Below, piece after piece: positions 1 through 8,100 of a DNA stretch of 10,234 nt. Both the position numbers and the translations under genes were made by a program. Position 1 is the first letter of the stretch; each line of letters starts with the position of its first letter. Source of the stretch: Bacilli bacterium (GTDB lineage: Bacteria; Bacillota; Bacilli; Tumebacillales; JAQBPP01); assembly GCA_028287455.1 (NCBI GenBank), contig JAQBPP010000025.1, forward strand, positions 1 through 10,234, given 5' to 3'. Under the pieces are notes generated by a model that was not told the origin of the DNA, searched no databases, and worked only from the letters and a program-made list of their open reading frames with translations.

Positions 1-651
1 GCCATGAGCGCCTGCGCAGCCTATCCCGCACAGCAGTGTGATTCGCTTGCCCCGGTTCAGATAGTCTGCTAATTGATTCAATTCTGCCTCAGACGGATGA
101 ACGACTGGCTTGGTCACATGAATAACCTGTTCAGGCACCGTTTCATCATCCCCTAATGCGGCAACGTCGCCTGGCAGGATCAGGACAGACACCCCGTTTC
201 GTGCGACTGCAGTCTGCAAAGCCATCGTGAGCAAGCGCGGCATTTGCTCAGGCCGTGTTACTACCTCACAGAAATTGCTGCAGTCCTTAAACAAATGCTC
301 AGGCCGAGTGGTTTGAAAATAGTCAGAGCCAATTTCAGTACTGGGAATGTGAGCCGCTATGGCAAGTACGGGGAAATGACTGCGGTGACAGTCATAAAGT
401 CCATTGATCAGATGCATACTGCCGGGTCCGCTGCTGCCTGCGCATACCGCAATACTGCCAGTGACTGCCGCTTCAGCACCCGCCGCAAATGCGGCCACCT
501 CTTCGTGTCGAACGTGAATCCAGTCAATCTTTCCAGAACGCCTCACTGAATCGATGACAGCGTTTAAAGAATCGCCCACAATCCCGTAGATTCTTGTCAC
601 ACCAGCTGCTAACAAAGATTTTATAAGTAAATCAGCAATGGTTTGTCGCAT
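1..651 (-). CDS. poxB: Pyruvate dehydrogenase (quinone) / pyruvate oxidase, PoxB type, N-terminal part
   Basis: Thiamine-diphosphate and FAD enzyme that decarboxylates pyruvate to acetate and CO2 and passes electrons to membrane quinone (family knowledge). Only the first 217 of roughly 575 residues lie here; the frame stays open to base 1. Seen directly: G-D-S-L-N at 26-30, R-H-E-E-V-A-A-F-A-A-G-A-E-A at 48-61 with the expected catalytic Glu50, C-A-G-S-S-G-P-G at 70-77, L-I-N-G-L-Y-D-C-H-R at 81-90, A-I-A-A-H-I-P-S at 97-104 and L-P-G-D-V at 159-163. These follow E. coli PoxB almost block by block, which separates it from acetolactate synthase. The ATG at 651 is supported by AAGGGGAG ending 5 bases upstream. 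It lies downstream of, and in the same direction as, the two-component pair. Another TPP oxidase of the same subfamily is the main alternative. Confidence 0.9.
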   Translation of the reverse strand, partial: MRQTIADLLIKSLLAAGVTRIYGIVGDSLNAVIDSVRRSGKIDWIHVRHEEVAAFAAGAEAAVTGSIAVCAGSSGPGSMHLINGLYDCHRSHFPVLAIAAHIPSTEIGSDYFQTTRPEHLFKDCSNFCEVVTRPEQMPRLLTMALQTAVARNGVSVLILPGDVAALGDDETVPEQVIHVTKPVVHPSEAELNQLADYLNRGKRITLLCGIGCAGAHG

Positions 652-687
652 CTTGGCTCCCCTTATCCGTATACAATCGAATTTCCA

Positions 688-693
688 ATTATA
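688..693 (-). promoter_or_regulatory. Possible -10 box for the PoxB gene
   Basis: Read on the minus strand, a perfect TATAAT sits 36 bases upstream of the PoxB start, giving a predicted transcript start near 681 and a short leader containing the ribosome binding site. I found no good -35 hexamer 16-18 bases upstream and no extended -10 TG, so this would need an activator or may be chance. The rest of the 652-769 gap shows no clear terminator for the kinase gene. Confidence 0.35.
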
Positions 694-769
694 GTGTGAC
701 CACGAACAGAAATGCGATGCACAGCCCGTACCAATTTTTCGTGACATTATCGACAGGCTGATACTGCAT

Positions 770-2371
770 CTACTCTGGCTGCTGATCCCCCACCGGCAGC
801 ACAAAACTAATTACAGTCCCTTCGTCAAGCTGGCTCAGTGCCTCTGTATATCCTCCATGCAGTTCGACTAATTGCTTGACAATGGCCAGCCCCAGACCAG
901 TACCGCCGATCAAACGAGTACGGGCCTTGTCTACTTTATAAAAGCGCTCCCAGATATACGGCAGCTCCTCCGCTGGAATTCCGTGTCCATTATCATGCAC
1001 CTCAAACCTCACTGCCTGCTGCGCTGCTTCCGGCTCTGCTGAATCTGCATTTGCATTGATTTGCCTCACAATCACCTGTACATATCCGCCCGTCTCGGTA
1101 TGCCGGATGGCATTGTCCAACAGGTTGAGGATCACTTGCATAATCCGCTGCTTGTCGATGTGGATCTGCCCAACTTCTTCCAGTGCTTGCACGCGAAGCA
1201 AGATCCCTTTTTCCGCGGCAGCTGTGGCGACGCGTTCCAACGCATGCTCCACCAGTTGTTTGGGATCGACCCATTGTTTCTCCAGCCGTATTCTCCCAGA
1301 TTCTATCCGGGCCAGGTCGAGTAAATCTTTGACCAGATGAGTCAAGAGTTGAGTATCCTCGTACATCAGCTGCAGATATTTCTTTTGGCTGGAAACGTCA
1401 ATTTTTTCATCAATCATCAGTTCCAGAAATCCCTGCATGGACGTTAAAGGTGCACGGAACTCGTGCGACACATTGGCAAAAAATTCGCGCCTCGTTTGCT
1501 CCAGCCGCTGTTTATCCTGAAAGGTTTGCTCGATCTGCTCTGCCGCTGTATTGACCGCATGCACTAAAGAACGAATTTCATCGGTCATCGGCTGTTTACT
1601 CTCTACACGCTCGCGGTACTCCCCGGCAGCCAGGCGCTCTGCCACACTCTGGACTTCTTTTAGCGGACGGGTGATTTGTCGCGTCAGGAGATAAGCAAAT
1701 AACAGCGAACATAAAAATGCCACCACTATGGTCGTCAGAAGGACCAGCCAAATTCGATTCACGGTGGCTAATGCTTCCTGCACGGAGATCCTCATCACCA
1801 GCTTGGGAACAAGTACCGCGCTTGAAGAAGCCACTGGCTGAATATCGTTTGTGGACAAATTGGCCTTCGTGTTTTTCGCTCCAATGGAAATCGGCTCGAT
1901 AACGGCAAACGTAGTTTCCTTATGAATAAACGAGGTGCGATAGGGCTGTTTATCGCTTCGCCCCCATTCATTCGCTGCTGCCTGATCCTCTGTCACCAAG
2001 TGCCCCAGCCAGGCGCTGCTGTTATTGGACGTGGCAAAGATAAAGCCTTGATCATCGGCGACCCAGAGTTCGGCATGGAACAAATCGGCGAAGGTGTCCA
2101 GCAGTTTTTGCATTTCCGGCTTGTTGCGAATGCTGATCTTCGACGCAGCAGCGTTTTGGGAATCGCTTTGCGGCGTGGCAATCGTCAAAAACGGGACCAA
2201 TTCACCAGCGAGTTGCTGCCCGCGCGTGCTAAGCAGTTGATGGCGGTCGTTATAGACAATCTGCTTGGAAGCCAACGCGAAGACCAGGCTCACCACAAAC
2301 AGAATAAAAAACACCAGCAGGCAGAACGCCAGCATCAACTTTCGAAAGATGGTGTTTTGCCGCTTGATCAC
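770..2371 (-). CDS. Membrane sensor histidine kinase (Cache-like sensor, HAMP, HisKA, HATPase)
   Basis: Sensor half of the two-component pair, 533 residues. Membrane segment at about 11-35, extracellular region 36-206, second membrane segment about 207-229, HAMP linker 228-282 (R-P-L-K-E-V), phosphorylated His303 in S-H-E-F-R-A-P-L, N-box N-L-L-D-N-A-I-R-H at 416-424, G1 box D-N-G-H-G at 460-464, and G2 box G-G-T-G-L-G-L-A at 489-496. All catalytic boxes are intact. The outer region contains a V-A-D-D-Q-G-F-I-F-A-T-S strand and a late V-I-E-P-I segment, resembling a single Cache/PAS-like sensor fold (inference); the ligand is unknown. A 15-residue Ala/Glu/Asn-rich insert precedes the G1 box. 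The start is GTG, 6 bases after the regulator's stop; its AAGGGG ribosome binding site overlaps the end of the regulator gene, so the two are probably translated together. Family resemblance: PhoR/ResE/BaeS-type kinases. Confidence 0.95.
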   Translation of the reverse strand: MIKRQNTIFRKLMLAFCLLVFFILFVVSLVFALASKQIVYNDRHQLLSTRGQQLAGELVPFLTIATPQSDSQNAAASKISIRNKPEMQKLLDTFADLFHAELWVADDQGFIFATSNNSSAWLGHLVTEDQAAANEWGRSDKQPYRTSFIHKETTFAVIEPISIGAKNTKANLSTNDIQPVASSSAVLVPKLVMRISVQEALATVNRIWLVLLTTIVVAFLCSLLFAYLLTRQITRPLKEVQSVAERLAAGEYRERVESKQPMTDEIRSLVHAVNTAAEQIEQTFQDKQRLEQTRREFFANVSHEFRAPLTSMQGFLELMIDEKIDVSSQKKYLQLMYEDTQLLTHLVKDLLDLARIESGRIRLEKQWVDPKQLVEHALERVATAAAEKGILLRVQALEEVGQIHIDKQRIMQVILNLLDNAIRHTETGGYVQVIVRQINANADSAEPEAAQQAVRFEVHDNGHGIPAEELPYIWERFYKVDKARTRLIGGTGLGLAIVKQLVELHGGYTEALSQLDEGTVISFVLPVGDQQPE

Positions 2372-2377
2372 CTTTGG

Positions 2378-3064
2378 CTACCCCTTCGCAATGTCGTTTT
2401 TTTCCTCGAATACATAGCCCACGCCCCAAATGGTATGGATGAAGTCCCGACCGACCGCATGGTGCTCCAGCTTCTGCCGGATCCGTTTGATATGTTCATC
2501 GACTGTTCGAGTGGTTCCCGAGTAAGCAAAGCCCCACACATGATTCAGCAAATCCTCGCGGGTAAAAACCCGCCCTGGCTGTTTCGCTAAAAAAACCAGC
2601 AGATCAAACTCCTTCGGTGTGAGTTCGAGCGGTTCGTCATTTACCAGCACCAGACGGCGCTGCGAATCCATCACCAGCAGCTCGCTGTGGATCTGACTGC
2701 GCCGCAAAAGTGCCTGTATTCGTGCAAGCAACTGTCTCGGGCTAAACGGTTTGGTTATGTAATCATCAGCGCCTAACTGCAGGCCTCTGATTTCATCCTC
2801 TTCTTCGTCTTTGGCTGTCAGCATAATGATTGGCTGTATGAACGATCCAGCACGCAGCGTCTGACAGACTTCCCACCCCGAACAGCCCGGCATCATAATA
2901 TCCAGAATAACGAGGTCCGGACGCGTGGAAAAAGCTTGCTCCAGCCCGATCTGGCCGTTATCTGCACACGTGAGCACATAACCCTCCATCTGTGTGGCAA
3001 CCCGAACCAATTCCTGAATATGAAGGTCGTCATCGATGAGCAGTAACCGTTTCTTGCCGGACAT
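2378..3064 (-). CDS. OmpR/PhoB-family response regulator
   Basis: DNA-binding partner of the kinase, 228 residues from the chosen start. Receiver domain about 6-118: acidic pocket Asp11-Asp12, phosphorylated Asp55 (V-I-L-D-I-M-M-P-G), Thr83, Lys105 in I-T-K-P-F-S. Winged-helix C-terminal domain about 130-222, with E-L-T-P-K-E-F-D-L-L and R-T-V-D-E-H-I-K-R-I-R-Q-K-L, ending in the typical G-V-G-Y-V-F strand. An upstream in-frame TTG at 3079 overlaps the GGAGG ribosome binding site, whereas the ATG at 3064 lies 8 bases after that GGAGG, so 3064 is the start. It is first in the regulator-kinase operon and divergent from the adaptor-pump operon, which makes that operon its most likely target (inference). 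PhoP, ResD, YclJ and BaeR types cannot be told apart from sequence alone. Confidence 0.95.
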   Translation of the reverse strand: MSGKKRLLLIDDDLHIQELVRVATQMEGYVLTCADNGQIGLEQAFSTRPDLVILDIMMPGCSGWEVCQTLRAGSFIQPIIMLTAKDEEEDEIRGLQLGADDYITKPFSPRQLLARIQALLRRSQIHSELLVMDSQRRLVLVNDEPLELTPKEFDLLVFLAKQPGRVFTREDLLNHVWGFAYSGTTRTVDEHIKRIRQKLEHHAVGRDFIHTIWGVGYVFEEKNDIAKG

Positions 3065-3097
3065 AGGGGTTTCCTCCAATTATGACCCTCTTATTCT

Positions 3098-3151
3098 CAC
3101 ACAATGGTTTCATAGATTGTTTAAACTTTGTTGACATTTTATTGCTATACT
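3098..3151 (+). promoter_or_regulatory. Period-11 direct repeats and -10 box upstream of the efflux operon
   Basis: Seen directly: TTCATA (3109-3114), TTTAAA (3120-3125), TTGACA (3131-3136) and TTGCTA (3142-3147), each starting exactly 11 bases after the previous one; CACACA at 3098-3103 is a degenerate upstream fit. A -10-like TATACT is at 3146-3151. TTGACA is only 9 bases from it, too close to be its -35. If transcription starts near 3158, the TTGACA, TTTAAA and TTCATA boxes fall at about -27/-22, -38/-33 and -49/-44. Tandem TTNANA-type hexamers at 11-base spacing are characteristic of PhoP/OmpR-family binding, so a site for the adjacent regulator is inferred. Confidence 0.5.
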
Positions 3152-3255
3152 GCTGATGGGGTCTAGCTTGTCGCCCCTTTGCCTACATAGTACGTGATTC
3201 AGCTGTTTTTTTGCAAAGAAAATCTAGCAGCTTGTAGATTTGGGAGGATGCACGG

Positions 3256-5169
3256 ATGAAAAAGAGGTCTAGGCTAATGACTTCCACCGCAGCAGTTTTG
3301 TTGGTGATGAGTCTTGCTGTAACCGGCTGCAGTATAAAACCGGCCGCAACCACGCCGAAAAAAACGAGCAGTGGACCGCGTTCATTGCCTGTTGTTACAC
3401 AAATCGTTAAAATGGCTGACGTGGGCGGTGGAACTGTCTTCACAGGTTCTGTCACCCCGCAGTCCCTGACCAACATATCCTCAAAAATCAGCGGCAGGGT
3501 GACCAGTTTGGCAGTGAAAGTGGGGGATCGCGTCACCACTGGCCAAGCGCTTGCCACCATCGACACCACCACTTTGCAGCAGCAGTTGGAACAATCGAAA
3601 AGCTCTGCAGATGTCACTGCAGCGCAATTGACCAAGTCCAAGGACGACCAGGCCAATAGTGTATCCAGCGCGCAGGCCGCTTTGAATTTACAGCAAACGC
3701 AGACCAATAAATCGTTATCAGATCAACAAAATACTATTGCTTCCTTAAAAGAGTCTCTGACGGTGTCGCAGGATCAGTTGACCAAAGCCCAAGCTGATGC
3801 TGCTAATTCAGTGAACACGGCGCAAAATACTGTAAACGCCCAACAGGTGGCTTTGCAGAACGCACAGGCGGCTGTGCAAAACAACCTTCAGTCTCTGCAG
3901 CTGCAAGTGCAGCAAAACCAGGCTGCGTATGATGCCGCGCAGCAATCGCTAAATGCCAGTCCCAGCAATTCCGCCTTACAGTCAAGCGCCCAGGCGGCTT
4001 TAACCAAGCTGCAGTCTTCACAACTGGCGCTACAGCAAGCCCAGAATACACCTTCTTCGACTGTTGCATCTGCACAGGCGTCGCTCGCCTCGGCACAAGC
4101 GGCCCTGCAGCAAGCTCAAAACACGCAGTCTGTATTGATCTCACAAGAACAATATAATCAGGCGCTCTTGGCGGTGGCCAACGCGCAATCAACAGATCAA
4201 GGACTGATTAATCAGTCGAACGCTCAGTTAAACCAATCAGCAACGGCATTAAATACTGCACAATCTACAGATGGCGTAAATGTGACAGCAGCACAGCTCG
4301 CACAGTCCCAAACCAGCATCAAGGTACTCAGTGAACAATTGCAGGACGGAACATTAACATCTCCTGTGGATGGAATCGTGACGGCAGTCAACACACCAGT
4401 CGGACAAAATGCAGGAGGAGCTGGCGGTTCTGTGGTCAGCATTGCTCAAGTAGACCCAATTCTTGCCACAGTCACTGTGCCTGAATCTACAATCGGCAAG
4501 ATTCAGGTAGGCACGTCCATGACGGTGAATGTGCCGACACTGAACAAAACCTTTGCAGGTTCCGTTCTAACCATTCACCCTACTTTGGATCCAACCACAA
4601 AATCCTACTTTCTGGATGTCAAAGTGGATGATCCAGGCCATCTCTTGCTGCCAGGCATGTTTACGGAAGCCAGCCTTAAAAGTGAAGGGCGACAAGCTAT
4701 TTTGGTACCGGCTGATGCGATTCTCACGCAGACAAATGGAAATGCGGTATTTGTAGTACAAAATGGCAGATCCAAAAAAGTATTGGTGAAACTCGGAGTC
4801 CTGACCAGTTCACAATATGAAATCACCAGCGGCCTGAAAGAAGGCGATGAAGTAGTTGTCCAAGGACAAGAGCTCTTATCTGACAATACTGCTGTTCAAG
4901 TAGTTACTGCCGACCAACTGCAGAAATTAACTGATCCAACCAATAAAACTGGCGGGCAACCAAAACCGGGCAGTCAAAATGCGCCTGGTGGACAAAACAG
5001 TGCAAATGGACAGGGCAATTCCGGCAGCCAAGGCAATTCTGCCTCGTCTGGAAACGGTACAGGAAATCAAACTTCAGGAGCACGCGGGGGCCGCTCAGCG
5101 AACGCCACCGGAAATGGCAACTCCCCTGCCGCTGGCAACCAGGCAGCGAAAGCGGGTGCCGGTCAGTGA
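3256..5169 (+). CDS. RND efflux membrane-fusion (adaptor) lipoprotein with very long helical hairpin
   Basis: HlyD/AcrA-type adaptor, 637 residues, that should dock on the RND pump encoded next. Lipoprotein signal: basic start, hydrophobic 11-22, lipobox V-T-G-C with Cys25 as the lipidated residue. First half of the lipoyl domain about 60-103 (I-S-G-R-V-T and V-G-D-R-V-T-T-G-Q), Gln/Ala/Ser/Asn-rich coiled-coil region 104-363, second lipoyl half about 364-398 (S-P-V-D-G-I-V), beta-barrel about 400-480, membrane-proximal domain about 480-550, then a Gly/Asn/Ser/Gln-rich tail 557-637. The hairpin midpoint has a Pro-containing turn (N-A-S-P-S-N-S, 233-239), giving helices of about 120-130 residues, far longer than AcrA's. 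GGGAGG at 3242-3247 supports the ATG; an ATG at 3248 stops after three codons. It is the first gene of the efflux operon. Confidence 0.93.
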   Translation: MKKRSRLMTSTAAVLLVMSLAVTGCSIKPAATTPKKTSSGPRSLPVVTQIVKMADVGGGTVFTGSVTPQSLTNISSKISGRVTSLAVKVGDRVTTGQALATIDTTTLQQQLEQSKSSADVTAAQLTKSKDDQANSVSSAQAALNLQQTQTNKSLSDQQNTIASLKESLTVSQDQLTKAQADAANSVNTAQNTVNAQQVALQNAQAAVQNNLQSLQLQVQQNQAAYDAAQQSLNASPSNSALQSSAQAALTKLQSSQLALQQAQNTPSSTVASAQASLASAQAALQQAQNTQSVLISQEQYNQALLAVANAQSTDQGLINQSNAQLNQSATALNTAQSTDGVNVTAAQLAQSQTSIKVLSEQLQDGTLTSPVDGIVTAVNTPVGQNAGGAGGSVVSIAQVDPILATVTVPESTIGKIQVGTSMTVNVPTLNKTFAGSVLTIHPTLDPTTKSYFLDVKVDDPGHLLLPGMFTEASLKSEGRQAILVPADAILTQTNGNAVFVVQNGRSKKVLVKLGVLTSSQYEITSGLKEGDEVVVQGQELLSDNTAVQVVTADQLQKLTDPTNKTGGQPKPGSQNAPGGQNSANGQGNSGSQGNSASSGNGTGNQTSGARGGRSANATGNGNSPAAGNQAAKAGAGQ

Positions 5170-8100
5170 ACATAGCCAATTTTTCAGTTCGGCGACCCGT
5201 AACCATTCTGATGATTATGATCGCGCTTGTCGTTGTGGGCGCAATCTCCGTACCGCTTTTGCCGGTTGATCTTTATCCGAATGTTACGCTGCCGACTGTC
5301 TCCGTCTCTACTTCCTGGTCCGGGGCCTCACCCACGCAGGTAGAGTCGCAAATTACCAAACCAATCGAAGGACAAATGGCTACCATTGCGAATGTAACCA
5401 ATGTGACTTCCACGTCGCGTTCTGGTTCAAGCGTCGTGAGCGTTACGTTTAATTACGGCACCAACCTCGATCAGGCCACTTTGAATATTCGCGATAAATT
5501 AGGCCGGGTGCAGCGCGGCCTGCCAAGCGATGCCGGCACGCCGGTAGTGAACCGAGTCGACCCGAATGCGCAAGCAGTCTCCTCGCTTGCGCTTTATGGC
5601 AATACAGATCCGATTACGCTGCGTTCACTTGCCGATAACATCGTGAGCCCTGCGGTGCAGCGGGTAGACGGTGTGGCCTCAGTAACGGTTTCAGGCGGGC
5701 GCGTGAGACAAATTAATGTGGAGGTTGACCCAAACAAATTAACCCAATACGGCCTATCGATCAATTCCATTGTGTCAGCGCTGGGAAGCGATAACACCTC
5801 CTTTGACGCCGGGCTCGTGGATAAAGGCAGCGGCTTGATTCCCCTGCACATTAATGGGGACTTTCAATCGGTCGCTGACATAGGAAAAGTCCAGATTTCG
5901 TTAGGCCGAGGAATTACGATTCCAATCAGCCAGTTGGCAACGATTAACGATACCTATCAAGACGTGACGATGGAAGCTCGCAAAGACGGCCAGACTAGCG
6001 TCAGTTTATCTGTTTTTAAGCAAACGGACGGCAACACCGTTAGTGTATCTGACAACCTGAAAAAGTCTCTGGCTGATATCCAATCCAAACTGCCAGACGG
6101 TGTACATGTTTCCGTTTTAAACGATCAGGCGCAATATATTCGGGATGCCATCAGTTCAGTGGTCAAAGACACTTTGCTGGGGGCTGTCTTCTCGATTATC
6201 ATTCTGATGTTATTCCTGCGCAGCATTCGGGCTACTTTAGTCATTGCACTGACGATTCCAATTGCGGTGATCAGTACATTCAGCATGATGTATTTCTCGA
6301 ATCAAACGATTAACACGATGACCCTTGGCGGCTTGTCGGTGGGACTTGGATCGTTGGTAGACTTCTCAGTGGTGGTGCTGGAGAGCATTTTCCGCAAACG
6401 TGCCGAAGGGTTGGATCCAGTCGAAGCCGCGAAAACAGGGACCGCCGAAGTAGGCACTGCAGTCATGGCTTCAGCACTGGCACAAATCAGCGTATTTGCG
6501 CCAGCCGCGATGATTAACGGCCTGGCCCAGCAGTTTTTGCTGCCTCTCGCGCTCACCGTCATCTTCTCGCACATCGCGGCTCTCTTTGCAGCCGTCACGC
6601 TGGTGCCAATGCTCGCGTCCAAAATCCTGCGCGGGGAGATTCCCGATGAGGATCATTTGCCTCGAGGGGTTTCGCTAAATCCTGCGGTGTGGTTCGGTCA
6701 TTTAATGAACCGCATCTACGCGCTTTACCACCGGGTTTTGAGCTGGGCGCTGCGGTTTCGGTGGACAGTTGTACTGCTCACCATCGCGCTCTTAGCCGGC
6801 AGTTTGTATCTGACGAAATTTATTGGCACAGAACTGACGCCAGCCACTGACGAAGGGCAATTTAGAGTCAGCATCCGCATGCCAAACGGGGTGAGCTTTG
6901 ATCAAACGAACCAACTGACCAGCAAGGTGGAAGACGATCTGAAAACCATCCCGGATATCGCGACCATCTTTACTACAGTTGGCAGCGGCGGCGGTGGGGC
7001 ATTCCAAAGCGCAGCCACTAATACAGCCAGTATTCAAGGAACGCTCAAGGCCAACCCTAAAGAAAACACGAGCCAGGTAGTCGAACAAATACGGACCCTG
7101 ACGCAAAATATTTATCCTGGCGTGCAGATATCGGCAAGCAGTTCGTCCGGCGGCATTGGAGGAGGTGGCGGTGGAGGAGGTGGCGGCGCTGATATCTCAG
7201 TGGTCCTGACCGGACCCGATTTAAATGTATTGCAAAAACTGGGCGATATAGTAGTGCAGCAGATCAACACTGTACCTAATACCCGCAATGTGCAAAGCAC
7301 CTTAGACAAAGCTACACCTATCTATGATGTGTCGATCAACCGCGATGCGGCAGCTCATTACGGCATCACCTTAAAAGACATCCAATCCACACTGCGAACT
7401 GCTTATCAAGGTTCAGTAGCCACATATTATAAAACTGGTGACTCTCAAATTTCGGTTCTGGTTCATTATCCGGCACAACTGACCAATACACTGGAAAATA
7501 TGAACAATTTGCTAATCACTTCAACAAGCGGCACACAGGTTCCGATCACTGAGGTAGCTTCTGTGACGCTTGGCTCAAGTCCAGCGCAAATTCAACGGAT
7601 TAACCAGCAGCGGCAGGCGCAAATCACCGCCAGTGTGTTTGGGGCCACAGTCGGTACTGTGTCGCAGCAAGTTCAACAGTCGATCAGCGAGATCCAGCCC
7701 CCTGACGGCTACACCATCGCCATGGGCGACCAACAGAAGCAGATGAGTGCCGCTTTTGGCAACTTGGGTGTCATGCTGGTTCTGTCAATCCTGCTGGTAT
7801 ATATGGTGATGGCGAGTCAATTCGAGTCGCTTTATGGTCCATTTATTATCATGTTCTCCATCCCGCCGACGCTCATCGGAGCTATTCTTGGTTTATTCCT
7901 GACGGGACGAACGATCAATATGAACTCGATCATTGGTATGATCATGCTGATCGGCATCGTGGTCAACAACGCGATCGTGTTGATCGACTACACCAACCAA
8001 CTGCGCAAGCAGGGGATGCCGCTTTATGATGCACTGCTGAGAGCCGGCCGCATTCGATTGCGTCCGATTTTGATGACAACTGGCGCTACAGTGCTGGCGA

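Noticed and set aside
244..549. 101-codon plus-strand open frame at the left end
   Set aside because: The opposite strand encodes a conserved PoxB N-terminus over the same bases.
1922..2590. 222-codon open frame on the plus strand opposite the kinase and regulator genes
   Set aside because: It lies across two clearly functional minus-strand genes, crosses their junction, and has no recognisable domain or ribosome binding site; it is a shadow frame.
3065..3079. TTG start of the response regulator at 3079
   Set aside because: That codon overlaps the GGAGG ribosome binding site, which is correctly spaced for the ATG at 3064.
3131..3151. TTGACA and TATACT as an ordinary sigma-A promoter
   Set aside because: The spacing is 9 bases rather than 16-18; TTGACA fits better as one of the period-11 repeats.
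3221..3240. AATCTA/TAGATT inverted repeat just before the adaptor ribosome binding site
   Set aside because: Six AT-rich pairs with an 8-base loop are too weak to claim as a regulatory structure.
3183..3707. 174-codon minus-strand open frame over the start of the adaptor gene
   Set aside because: Antisense to the adaptor signal peptide and lipoyl region, with Cys-rich composition produced by the opposite coding frame.
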